Assembly (NCBI GenBank): GCA_009775195.1
Contig: VSPF01000057.1
Location: 1 to 13,631, forward strand
Reading direction: 5' to 3'
DNA length: 13,631 bases
Source: Muribaculaceae bacterium
GTDB taxonomy: Bacteria; Bacteroidota; Bacteroidia; Bacteroidales; Muribaculaceae
Part shown: piece after piece, positions 6,934-13,631 of the stretch
How positions within the stretch are numbered: position 1 is the stretch's first letter
Layout of the letters: each line of letters opens with the position of its first letter
Program-made: the position numbers and the translations under genes
Notes under the pieces: generated by a model
Database searches by the model: none
Told to the model about the DNA's origin: nothing
Seen by the model: only the letters and a program-made list of their open reading frames with translations

Positions 6934-8160
6934 TCATTCATATTTTACAGTCTTGGCCGGGTCGATTGACGAGGCCAGGCGCGCCGGCAATACCAATATC
7001 ACCCATGTAACGACGGCCACGCCGATGTTTAGGGCCACGAAGGCCCAGACGTTTATCTCGACCGGTACAGAGTTGAGGTAATACATGTCGGGGTCGAGGG
7101 GGACGGCATGGGTATATTTTTGGAGCAGTAGCAGTCCGATGCCCACTACGTTGCCTATAACCATGCCCAGGCCGGCCAGGCGCATGGTCATGTCGATAAA
7201 TATACGACGTATAAACGGTTTTGTCGCCCCCATGGCCCGTAAAACACCTATCATTGTCACTCGCTCGAGGATGAGTATGAAGAGGCTCGAGATGAGGGTG
7301 AGGCCGGCAACGCTGAGCATGAGTATGAAGATGACAGTCACATTGGTGTCGAGCAGCGAGAGCCAGTTGAAGTAGAGGGCGCCGGTGCGTAGCACGCTGT
7401 CGACGGGGTAATACTGGTCGAGGCGCCCAGCAGCGGCATCGCTGATAAGCCCGGCTTGCAGGCGTTCGGCCTTGGTCGCAATCTCGTCGAGCTGTATGCC
7501 GCGTATGTCGAGGCGGTTTCCGCCAAGGCTGTCGAGCCCGGCAACCCTCTGTATGCCGCGCAGCGAGGCGTAGGCCACCGTCTTGTCGTATTCGCCGAAA
7601 TTTGACTGAAAAAGTGCGGCAATGGTGTGGCGGCGCATCTTCACATTGCCGTCGATAAAGAAGGTGCTGTACACGCGGTCGCCGACGCCGAGGCCGAGGG
7701 CTTGCGCCGTCGGTACAGAAATCACTATTTTGTTGTCGCAACTGTCGCTGGCATAGTCGGGCCAATCGCCGGCTACTATGTTACTCTTTTCAAAACTGAA
7801 GTCGGCATCGGGCGACTGGGCAAGGAAAACGAGGCCCTCGAAGTCGTTGTCGGTTTTCAGCAGGGCTGGTTGGCGCAGCGACAGCCTTATGTCGGCGTCG
7901 GGCAGTCGCTTACGCACGGCGTCGATTAGCACGGGCGAGGCTTCGAGGGTCTTCCCGTCGGCAGGGCAGACTGTTATCTGCGCGTCGAAACCCATCAGGC
8001 GGCTGTGTATGCCGTCTTTGAACCCGACGACTATGGCGAGTGTAAACTCCATGATTATCAAGGCCAGGGCGACACCGGCAACGGCTATGACCACCCCTGT
8101 GGTGCTGCCGCCGACACCGCGAAGCCGTAATCGTCGTGCTATCCAGAAACTCGTATTCAT
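6934..8160 (-). CDS. ABC transporter permease, LolC/LolE-FtsX type
   Basis: A 408-residue inner-membrane protein. It has one N-terminal helix (about 21-47), a large periplasmic MacB-type core (about 48-265), and three C-terminal helices (about 272-297, 326-348, 370-393) forming the FtsX domain. The cytoplasmic loop ILERVTMIGVLRAMGATK (296-313) is the typical coupling region. The plan matches LolC/LolE lipoprotein-release permeases and related MacB-like proteins; by length and layout LolE-like is the best guess. The cognate ATPase is not encoded nearby. The ATG overlaps the TGA of the upstream SGNH hydrolase in a 4-nt ATGA (8157-8160), so translation is probably coupled. It is the last gene of the long operon; I see no clear terminator after it before the rsfS promoter. 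Confidence 0.88.
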   Translation of the reverse strand: MNTSFWIARRLRLRGVGGSTTGVVIAVAGVALALIIMEFTLAIVVGFKDGIHSRLMGFDAQITVCPADGKTLEASPVLIDAVRKRLPDADIRLSLRQPALLKTDNDFEGLVFLAQSPDADFSFEKSNIVAGDWPDYASDSCDNKIVISVPTAQALGLGVGDRVYSTFFIDGNVKMRRHTIAALFQSNFGEYDKTVAYASLRGIQRVAGLDSLGGNRLDIRGIQLDEIATKAERLQAGLISDAAAGRLDQYYPVDSVLRTGALYFNWLSLLDTNVTVIFILMLSVAGLTLISSLFILILERVTMIGVLRAMGATKPFIRRIFIDMTMRLAGLGMVIGNVVGIGLLLLQKYTHAVPLDPDMYYLNSVPVEINVWAFVALNIGVAVVTWVILVLPARLASSIDPAKTVKYE

Positions 8161-9416
8161 TTTTGCAATTGTTTAAGAAGTGCGTCGCTCAGCAGGTTGC
8201 CCCACAGCCGGTAGCCAGTGGCGGTAAAATGTACCCCGTCGCGCGACAGCACCCGGGCCGACTTCATTTTTGCCGCGCTGCCGGCCACGGCATAGTGGTT
8301 GTAGTAGGGTATGCCCTCGCCCTCGGCATACTCCCTTATGGCACGTGCCATGTCGGCTGTCTTGGTGTTTACGACCGAGTATGCCGTGCGACGCCGTCCT
8401 TTGCGACGGCGGCGGTACACTTTTTTATAGCACTCGGTAGGCCCGACCAGCAGTATCTTTGCCTCGGGGCTGTGGCTTCGTATGGCCGACAGGAGTACGT
8501 CGACATCGTTTTGGATGGTCTCTGCCGATGTGCGTCCGAAAGCCTCGTTTGTGCCCAGGGCGATGATTACCAGGTCGGGACTGAGGGTAGCAAGACCGCT
8601 GCCGAATTTATCGGTGGTGGCGTAGGCCGAAAAGGTGGCACCGTTGTTGCCAATCGAGTGGACAACCGTGCCGGTGCTGTCGCTTATAAGCTCTATGCCG
8701 CCAAATACAGTGGTTTTATCACTTGAAAAGCCTATGTCGAAGTTCGATGCAGGAGTGTCTACGTCAATCACTGTAAGGCCATTCCCGTCGACGCTGCACG
8801 AAAAATCTACCGGCTTGCCGTCGGCTCTCACCGTCTTGGCGACGGCATTCGAGCCACGCGAGTGAAACCGAAGTTTTCTTGTCGGGGTGGGTGATTTGAT
8901 GCTGAGAGAAAAATCGTGGGTCTGCGGTTGGAGACCGATGCCTGTGAACGGCATTTCGGTGGCCCACGGCGTGCGCATGAGTTTCGACGATGTATAGGCA
9001 CTCGTCATGCCGATGCTGTAATCGTTGGGTTGGTTGGTACCGGCAAGCCTGTAAGGTATAATCAGTCCGCGTCCGGCATTGCGCGATACCTTTGTAAGGC
9101 GGTCGCGAAGCACGCTGCCGCCGAAGTCGGCCTGTATATGCGAGTCGCCAAGGTAGACCACTGTAAATTTGCCTTCGCCACGCCTTGCTGCGGCAAATTT
9201 ATCGGCTAATTGTGACCAGTCGTCACCGTTGAGGGCTATCTTGTTGTGGTGCAGGCGTATAAACGGATAGGCCGAATAATCGATGTCGTCGCTTGCCGCT
9301 ACCTCTTCGATTTCGGGATTGAGCCTGAGGTCGGCCTGGTTGTCGGTCAGTTCGGCTTCTTGTGCTGCAGATGTCAGTGCGACAAATAAAGCTATGGCTG
9401 GTAATACTTTATTCAT
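8157..9416 (-). CDS. Secreted SGNH/GDSL hydrolase (second of tandem pair)
   Basis: A 419-residue protein with an N-terminal signal peptide (about residues 1-19, hydrophobic core ALFVALTSAA), so probably periplasmic. SGNH blocks are present: VVYLGDSHIQAD with nucleophile S92 in GDS (90-92), ALGTNE (286-291) with the GxN asparagine N290, and SRDGVHFTATGY with D393 and H396 of the catalytic dyad. The long insert between blocks I and III (about 100-270) looks like a beta-rich accessory domain. Such enzymes are esterases; Bacteroidetes relatives often sit by MBOAT acyltransferases and act on acylated glycans or peptidoglycan, but no MBOAT is visible here and substrate is unknown. An unusual basic run lies at 331-343. 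The gene overlaps the upstream SGNH gene by 8 nt and the downstream permease by 4 nt. Confidence 0.88.
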   Translation of the reverse strand: MNKVLPAIALFVALTSAAQEAELTDNQADLRLNPEIEEVAASDDIDYSAYPFIRLHHNKIALNGDDWSQLADKFAAARRGEGKFTVVYLGDSHIQADFGGSVLRDRLTKVSRNAGRGLIIPYRLAGTNQPNDYSIGMTSAYTSSKLMRTPWATEMPFTGIGLQPQTHDFSLSIKSPTPTRKLRFHSRGSNAVAKTVRADGKPVDFSCSVDGNGLTVIDVDTPASNFDIGFSSDKTTVFGGIELISDSTGTVVHSIGNNGATFSAYATTDKFGSGLATLSPDLVIIALGTNEAFGRTSAETIQNDVDVLLSAIRSHSPEAKILLVGPTECYKKVYRRRRKGRRRTAYSVVNTKTADMARAIREYAEGEGIPYYNHYAVAGSAAKMKSARVLSRDGVHFTATGYRLWGNLLSDALLKQLQK

Positions 9417-10839
9417 CGAGCGAGTGTTTTAGAGCTTTGTCGAATAGCTGGGCGAGTTCTGCGCCGCCGGCATGATTGAGGTGTATGTAGTCGGCGTTTA
9501 GCAGCTTGCGTTTGCGCCAGTCGACCACGGCCAGTTCGCCGCCCATTGCCGCCCTCGTGTCCCAGAAGTGGGTGGATGTGCGCATGGCTGTTTCGCGCTG
9601 TGCCTTGACCATGGCGGTGACTGTGGGCATCGATTTTACCTCGCTGCCGATTTTTATGCCACGGTCGCCGACACCCATTATCAATATGTCGGCATCGGGG
9701 TAGCACGACTGCAGGTGCCTGATGCCCTTGACCATATTTGCCGTATATGGGCTGTAGTCGGTTTGTTCGCTGCTGAGCACGTTCATGCCGAACTCCACTA
9801 TTATCAGGTCGTAGTCGGCCCACTGTGCCATCTTGCGGCATAGGTCGCGGTTGATGCGCACGGTGCCCAGGCCCGAGTTCCCACGGATTGACATGCAGTC
9901 GACCTGTATGCCCGTGCTGCTGTCGAGATATGTGCCGAGGGCTACCAGGCCTGGTACGTCGACGTTAATCTCGGCTTTACTTGTACTACCATTGAGCGTA
10001 ATAGCCTGTGGGTCGGCCGAGGCTGATACAGCCATAGTCTGGAGTTGGCCGTCGCTGCCCTTGACAGTAATGCAGCCCGAGTCGGGTGCGAGGAATACAA
10101 ACCGGGTCCGTGCCCAGCTCTTGGTAGTCGGGAATTTGCTCCGTCCCTCGTATGTCGACGAAGCTTTGCCCGTGGCTATACCGTAATCGCTCGACAGGGT
10201 GCGTAGAGTGTCGCGCCGCGACATTGTGCGTATGTCGTGCATTGTCCATCCATGGCTTTTTTGTGCCACGGTTTGTCTGAAGCCCGGGAACTCGCAGTGC
10301 GCCGCCATGAAGCCTACTCCGCTGCCGCCGTAGCGTTGCTGCAATATGTCGCGCAGGTTAGAGCAGAATATGTCGCCCTCGATATACGAGTCGCCGATTA
10401 CGGCCACGCGGACAGTGCGGTTGCCGGCTTGTCGGAGTGCTTGGCGGAAATGCTGTAGCGGTGTTGCCCCGCTATAATTCTCGATAGCTACCGAACCGTC
10501 GATTACAGGAGCCTCGATAGTTTCAATATCCTGCAACGTGCATGTGTCGGTTTCGGTGGAGTCTGCAACGGCTGTGGCCGGAGTGGCGTCCGAGGCTGTA
10601 CCGCCCCCGCCGTCGGCCTGCGTCATCATGGCTTCAAGTTCGGGGTCTACAATCGACGAGGTGGTATTGATGGCTGCGGAGCCCTCGCTTGGAAAGAGGT
10701 CGCCGAAGAGGTTGAAGTCTTTCAATGTATTGTTTGTCAGCCTGCTCCATGGTATGACTGACAAGAGCATCAGCATGCCGAATGTAAGTCCGGCAATTGT
10801 TATAAGATGACGTGGAGAGGAGTCGTTTCTTTCTGACAT
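9409..10839 (-). CDS. Membrane-anchored SGNH/GDSL hydrolase (first of tandem pair)
   Basis: A 476-residue protein with a single N-terminal hydrophobic segment (about 11-30) preceded by a short charged tail, so probably anchored in the inner membrane with the enzyme in the periplasm. Residues about 51-100 form a low-complexity linker rich in Ser, Thr, Ala, Asp and Gly. The SGNH domain follows: VAVIGDSYIEGD with nucleophile S151, VEFGMN with N353, and NADYIHLNHAGG with D450 and H453. All catalytic residues expected of an SGNH esterase are in place. It differs clearly in sequence from the next gene, so the pair is not a recent duplication. An O-acetyl or other acyl esterase on envelope glycans is a reasonable inference, but the substrate cannot be told. 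It starts 5 nt after the isochorismate synthase stop and overlaps the next gene by 8 nt. Confidence 0.88.
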   Translation of the reverse strand: MSERNDSSPRHLITIAGLTFGMLMLLSVIPWSRLTNNTLKDFNLFGDLFPSEGSAAINTTSSIVDPELEAMMTQADGGGGTASDATPATAVADSTETDTCTLQDIETIEAPVIDGSVAIENYSGATPLQHFRQALRQAGNRTVRVAVIGDSYIEGDIFCSNLRDILQQRYGGSGVGFMAAHCEFPGFRQTVAQKSHGWTMHDIRTMSRRDTLRTLSSDYGIATGKASSTYEGRSKFPTTKSWARTRFVFLAPDSGCITVKGSDGQLQTMAVSASADPQAITLNGSTSKAEINVDVPGLVALGTYLDSSTGIQVDCMSIRGNSGLGTVRINRDLCRKMAQWADYDLIIVEFGMNVLSSEQTDYSPYTANMVKGIRHLQSCYPDADILIMGVGDRGIKIGSEVKSMPTVTAMVKAQRETAMRTSTHFWDTRAAMGGELAVVDWRKRKLLNADYIHLNHAGGAELAQLFDKALKHSLDE

Positions 10840-10844
10840 TAGTA

Positions 10845-11783
10845 TTAATATTTATTGAGGAGGGAGAGCAGGGGCGCAGCCTTTGCCTGTGTTTCGGCCC
10901 ATTCGTCGTCGGCCTGTGACAAGCCGGTGATGCCGCTGCCCGTATACACGCACCAATGCCGCTTGTCGAAGTGCACGCAGCGCAGGACCACATAGGCCGT
11001 TGTGTCGGTCGATATGACCCCGGCGTAGAATTTGCGGCTATGTTTTTCGAGCCGCCCGATATCTGCAATCGCCATCTCGCGCGGATAGCCTCCGACGGCG
11101 GCGGTGGGGTGGAGTACCGATATAACACGGTGTATGGGCATGTCGCCCTCGCCGCTATACCGCAGGGCGATTGGTGTGCATAGATGCTCGATATTTTTGT
11201 ATGGCAATGTCTGCCGTTCGAGTGGGCGGCATGTCCAGTCTGTGCCCAGTGTGGCGATATTCTGCGCTATGTCGTCGACAACCATCTGGTGTTCTGCCTT
11301 GTTTTTATCGTCCCAGTCTCCTGTTTCGGTTGCCGGGCGTGTGCCTGCCAGCGCGCGCGTCATGCCTTCTTTGCCGTCGATAGTCACAAGCAGCTCGGGG
11401 CTGGCCCCCATCCAATATCCGGTAGACGGATGATAGAAAAGGAAGCAGAACATGGTCGGGAAATTGGCAAAATATTCCTCGGCCATTTTGATTGGGTTGA
11501 AAATTTGAAATTCGCCGCATATTTCCCTTACAATCACTGTCTTGCCACCGCGCTTCCCGGCCATTGCCGAAGCCTCACCCACGATTTCGCTATATTGTTG
11601 CTTACTTGTCGACTGTGTGTCTACGTCCATACGAGCAATAGCCTGTCCGAGCCATGTGATGACATTTATCCCCTCGGCCGAGAGACAGTTGTCTCCGACT
11701 GTGATATCGGTTGCGAGGTGCGAGGTGGTCTCGCCGGGAAGGCGGTAGAGGATGAATGGCAGATTACAGTCGAACTGTTCCAT
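10845..11783 (-). CDS. menF: Isochorismate synthase (chorismate-binding family, MenF-type)
   Basis: A 312-residue enzyme (residues below counted from ATG 11783) expected to convert chorismate to isochorismate, the first step toward menaquinone. Visible motifs are KTVIVRE (81-87, K81 matching the general-base lysine of MenF/EntC), MGASPELL, ALAGTRPA, KAEHQMVVDDI (162-172), the isochorismate-synthase signature LHPTAAVGGYPR (224-235), FYAGVI and the metal-binding end CVYTGSGITG with EWAET (294-298). The HPTAAVGG form argues for isochorismate synthase over anthranilate or aminodeoxychorismate synthase. It is shorter at the N terminus than E. coli MenF (about 430 residues), as seen in compact bacterial versions. 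The frame opens earlier at TTG 11792, but ATG 11783 is preferred; it overlaps rimO by 20 nt. No menD or other men gene is in the window. A siderophore role (EntC) is less likely with no such genes nearby. Confidence 0.88.
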   Translation of the reverse strand: MEQFDCNLPFILYRLPGETTSHLATDITVGDNCLSAEGINVITWLGQAIARMDVDTQSTSKQQYSEIVGEASAMAGKRGGKTVIVREICGEFQIFNPIKMAEEYFANFPTMFCFLFYHPSTGYWMGASPELLVTIDGKEGMTRALAGTRPATETGDWDDKNKAEHQMVVDDIAQNIATLGTDWTCRPLERQTLPYKNIEHLCTPIALRYSGEGDMPIHRVISVLHPTAAVGGYPREMAIADIGRLEKHSRKFYAGVISTDTTAYVVLRCVHFDKRHWCVYTGSGITGLSQADDEWAETQAKAAPLLSLLNKY

Positions 11784-13083
11784 AGAGGTCAAAACCTTCG
11801 CTGTCGGTTATCGTGACATTGCGTATGTCGCCCGGTGCCAACTCGCTGTCTGATTCGACAAACACGTTGCAGTCGACCTCGGGAGAGTCGAATTCCGTGC
11901 GGCCAATCCAACGCCCCATATTGTCGTCGTATTCGTCGATAATAACGCGCAATGTCTTGCCTACTTTGGATGCGGCTACCTCGGTGGCAATTTCTTCCTG
12001 TACGGACATCAGTCGTTCGAGACGTGCTTGTTTCACCTCGTCGGGTATGCTGTCGTCGTAGTTCCTGGCTGCGTATGTGTCGTCTTCCTCGCAATAGGCA
12101 AACGCGCCGAGACGTTCGAATCGTTGCTCTTTTACGAAGTCGACGAGGCGCTCGAATGCGGCATCGTCTTCGCCCGGGAAGCCGACCATCATCGTTGTGC
12201 GTATGTGTATGCCCGGCACCTCGCGGCGTATGCGTTCGAGCAGCCGCCGTGTCTCCTCGGCGGTGATGTGTCGTCTCATGTTGTCGAGTACGGTGTCGTC
12301 GATATGCTGCAGGGCTATGTCGAGGTACTTGCATACTTCCTTGCGCCGGGCCATGACGGGCAATATGCCGTAGGGGAAATCCGACGGGTAGGCGTAGTGG
12401 AGGCGAATCATTTCTACACCCTCTATGTCGGCCATGTGGTCTATGAGTTCGGCCAGGGCGTTGTCGGGTGCTCCGTCGAGGTCGCGGCCATACGACGACA
12501 GGTCCTGGGCGATTATATTGAACTCGCGTGTGCCCTTTGAGGCCAAATCGGCTACCTCGGCAAGTATCTCGTCGGGCTTGCGCGAATGGTGACGCCCGGT
12601 GATAAGCGGTATGGCGCAGAATGCGCAGAAACGGTTGCAGCCCTCCGATATTTTGATATATGTATAGTGCGGGCCTGTCGACAGTATGCGCTCCCACGGC
12701 ATTTGTGCCGCAACGGCTTTCGGCCCTGTCAATGCTTCGACTATGCCTCCCCAGTCAAATTTGCCGTATATGCCGTCGAGCTCGGGCATCTGCTCGGCTA
12801 CGTCGGCGCGGTAGCGTTCGCTCAGGCACCCCATTACATACACGGCTTTTACACGGCCCTGCTTCTTGAGGTCGAGAAAGCGCAGAAGCTCGTAGATTGA
12901 TTCTTCTTTAGCGTCGCCGATAAAGCCGCAAGTGTTCACCACGACCGACGAGCCGCGTGGGGGTATTTCCTCGTCGAAGGCGACATCTATGCCGGCATCG
13001 GCAAAGCGACGCGCCAGACGTTCGCTGTCGACAAGGTTTTTAGAACATCCGAGGCTGAATATGTTGACGTGTTCTTTCTTCAT
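11764..13083 (-). CDS. rimO: Ribosomal protein S12 methylthiotransferase RimO
   Basis: A complete 439-residue radical SAM enzyme that adds a methylthio group to an aspartate of ribosomal protein uS12. The N-terminal UPF0004 domain has the second-cluster cysteines C13 (SLGCSKNLVDSE), C52 (NTCGF) and C86 (VMGCLSERY). The radical SAM cluster is C149-x3-C153-x2-C156 in EGCNRFCAFCAIP. YLDIALQH and MVGFPGE are typical of the barrel, and a TRAM domain occupies about 373-438. GCSKNLVDSE and the HYAYPSDFP stretch point to RimO rather than MiaB. The start MKKEHVNIFSLGCSKN is the normal family start. It follows ftsY by 7 nt, a pairing widespread in Bacteroidetes as I recall, and overlaps the next gene by 20 nt. 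Confidence 0.97.
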   Translation of the reverse strand: MKKEHVNIFSLGCSKNLVDSERLARRFADAGIDVAFDEEIPPRGSSVVVNTCGFIGDAKEESIYELLRFLDLKKQGRVKAVYVMGCLSERYRADVAEQMPELDGIYGKFDWGGIVEALTGPKAVAAQMPWERILSTGPHYTYIKISEGCNRFCAFCAIPLITGRHHSRKPDEILAEVADLASKGTREFNIIAQDLSSYGRDLDGAPDNALAELIDHMADIEGVEMIRLHYAYPSDFPYGILPVMARRKEVCKYLDIALQHIDDTVLDNMRRHITAEETRRLLERIRREVPGIHIRTTMMVGFPGEDDAAFERLVDFVKEQRFERLGAFAYCEEDDTYAARNYDDSIPDEVKQARLERLMSVQEEIATEVAASKVGKTLRVIIDEYDDNMGRWIGRTEFDSPEVDCNVFVESDSELAPGDIRNVTITDSEGFDLYGTVRL

Positions 13084-13090
13084 TTAGTGA

Positions 13091-13631
13091 TTACTGCTTG
13101 CCGAAGAGTGAGTTGACGAATGCACGTTTGTCAAAAAGCTGCAGGTCGTTGATGCCTTCGCCTATACCGATATATTTCACGGGTATCTTGAACTGGTCGC
13201 TGATGCCGATTACCACGCCGCCACGGGCTGTGCCGTCGAGTTTCGTAACTGCGAGGTGTGTGACCTGCGTGGCGGCAGAGAACTGGCGTGCCTGCTCGAA
13301 GGCGTTCTGGCCTGTCGAGCCGTCGAGTACGAGCAGCACTTCGTGCGGTGCCCCAGGCACGACTTTGTCCATCACACGCTTGATTTTTGTCAGTTCGTCC
13401 ATCAGGCCCTTTTTGTTGTGCAGACGGCCGGCAGTGTCGATGATTACCACGTCTACATCGTTTGCCACGGCCGACGAAAGTGTGTCGTAGGCCACAGCGG
13501 CGGCGTCGCTGCCAAGGTTTTGCTTCACAACGGGCACGTCGGCACGCCTGGCCCACTCGTCGAGTTGTTCGATTGCTGCGGCACGGAAGGTGTCGGCGGC
13601 CCCCAAATAGACTTTTTTCCCGGATTTCTGG
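13091..13631 (-). CDS. ftsY: Signal recognition particle receptor FtsY, C-terminal part
   Basis: The C-terminal 180 or so residues of the SRP receptor GTPase, which docks ribosome-SRP complexes at the inner membrane for co-translational insertion. The frame stays open to the window edge (QKSGKKVYLGAADTFRAAA), so the N-terminal domain and P-loop lie outside. Visible GTPase elements are DTFRAAAIEQL, DTAGR (G3), LDGSTGQNAFEQA, TKLDGTARGG (G4) and the family end YIGIGEGINDLQLFDKRAFV. FtsY is favoured over Ffh because of the LDGSTGQNA and GEGINDLQ forms and because no methionine-rich M domain follows. It is the most upstream visible gene of the operon; its promoter is outside the window. Confidence 0.97.
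   Translation of the reverse strand, partial: QKSGKKVYLGAADTFRAAAIEQLDEWARRADVPVVKQNLGSDAAAVAYDTLSSAVANDVDVVIIDTAGRLHNKKGLMDELTKIKRVMDKVVPGAPHEVLLVLDGSTGQNAFEQARQFSAATQVTHLAVTKLDGTARGGVVIGISDQFKIPVKYIGIGEGINDLQLFDKRAFVNSLFGKQ

Noticed and set aside
6938..7765. Second minus-strand frame of 275 codons inside the permease gene
   Set aside because: The translation is Arg/His/Pro-rich and low in normal protein features, whereas the overlapping frame is a clear FtsX-type permease.
9409..9416. Possible frameshift joining the two SGNH hydrolases into one protein
   Set aside because: Each has its own N-terminal membrane or signal segment and a full set of catalytic motifs, so they are two overlapping genes.
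11789..12697. Minus-strand frame of 302 codons inside rimO
   Set aside because: It is an Arg-rich out-of-frame shadow of rimO, which carries all the radical SAM motifs in its own frame.

Overview
The window looks like the chromosome of a member of the Bacteroidales, and a Muribaculaceae-like gut bacterium is my best guess. The reasons are the moderately high G+C, weak or absent Shine-Dalgarno sequences, one promoter-like site of the Bacteroidetes form TAnnTTTG, the ftsY-rimO and rsfS-ftsH pairs, and a Bacteroidetes-style GH36 alpha-galactosidase. The family-level assignment is inference. All complete genes are on the minus strand; only the left-edge fragment is on the plus strand.

Read in the direction of minus-strand transcription (right to left), the window starts inside ftsY (13631-13091). 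A tightly packed run follows: rimO, an isochorismate synthase gene, two different SGNH/GDSL hydrolases and a LolE/FtsX-type ABC permease, ending at 6934. Gaps are 7 and 5 nt, and overlaps are 20, 8 and 4 nt, so this is probably one operon with translational coupling. It mixes protein targeting, ribosome modification, menaquinone synthesis and envelope functions. The permease's ATPase is not in the window.

A 98-nt spacer (6836-6933) carries a good Bacteroidetes -7 box and starts a second unit, rsfS-ftsH (6835-4430). It is closed by a strong intrinsic terminator directly after the ftsH stop. These are housekeeping genes for ribosome silencing and membrane protein quality control.

Beyond that terminator is a two-gene cassette (4362-474) of GmrSD/SspE-like DUF262 proteins. 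The first has a DUF262 nucleotidase-like domain and a C-terminal DUF1524 HNH nuclease domain. The second has DUF262 and a long C-terminal region that I cannot assign. The pair has its own terminator (414-451). It is the most likely anti-phage or restriction module here and the best candidate for an under-described system. Convergent to it, at the left edge, is the 3' end of an alpha-galactosidase gene.

No tRNA, rRNA, CRISPR array, insertion sequence or riboswitch was recognised, and no stretch longer than 300 bases lacks a gene.
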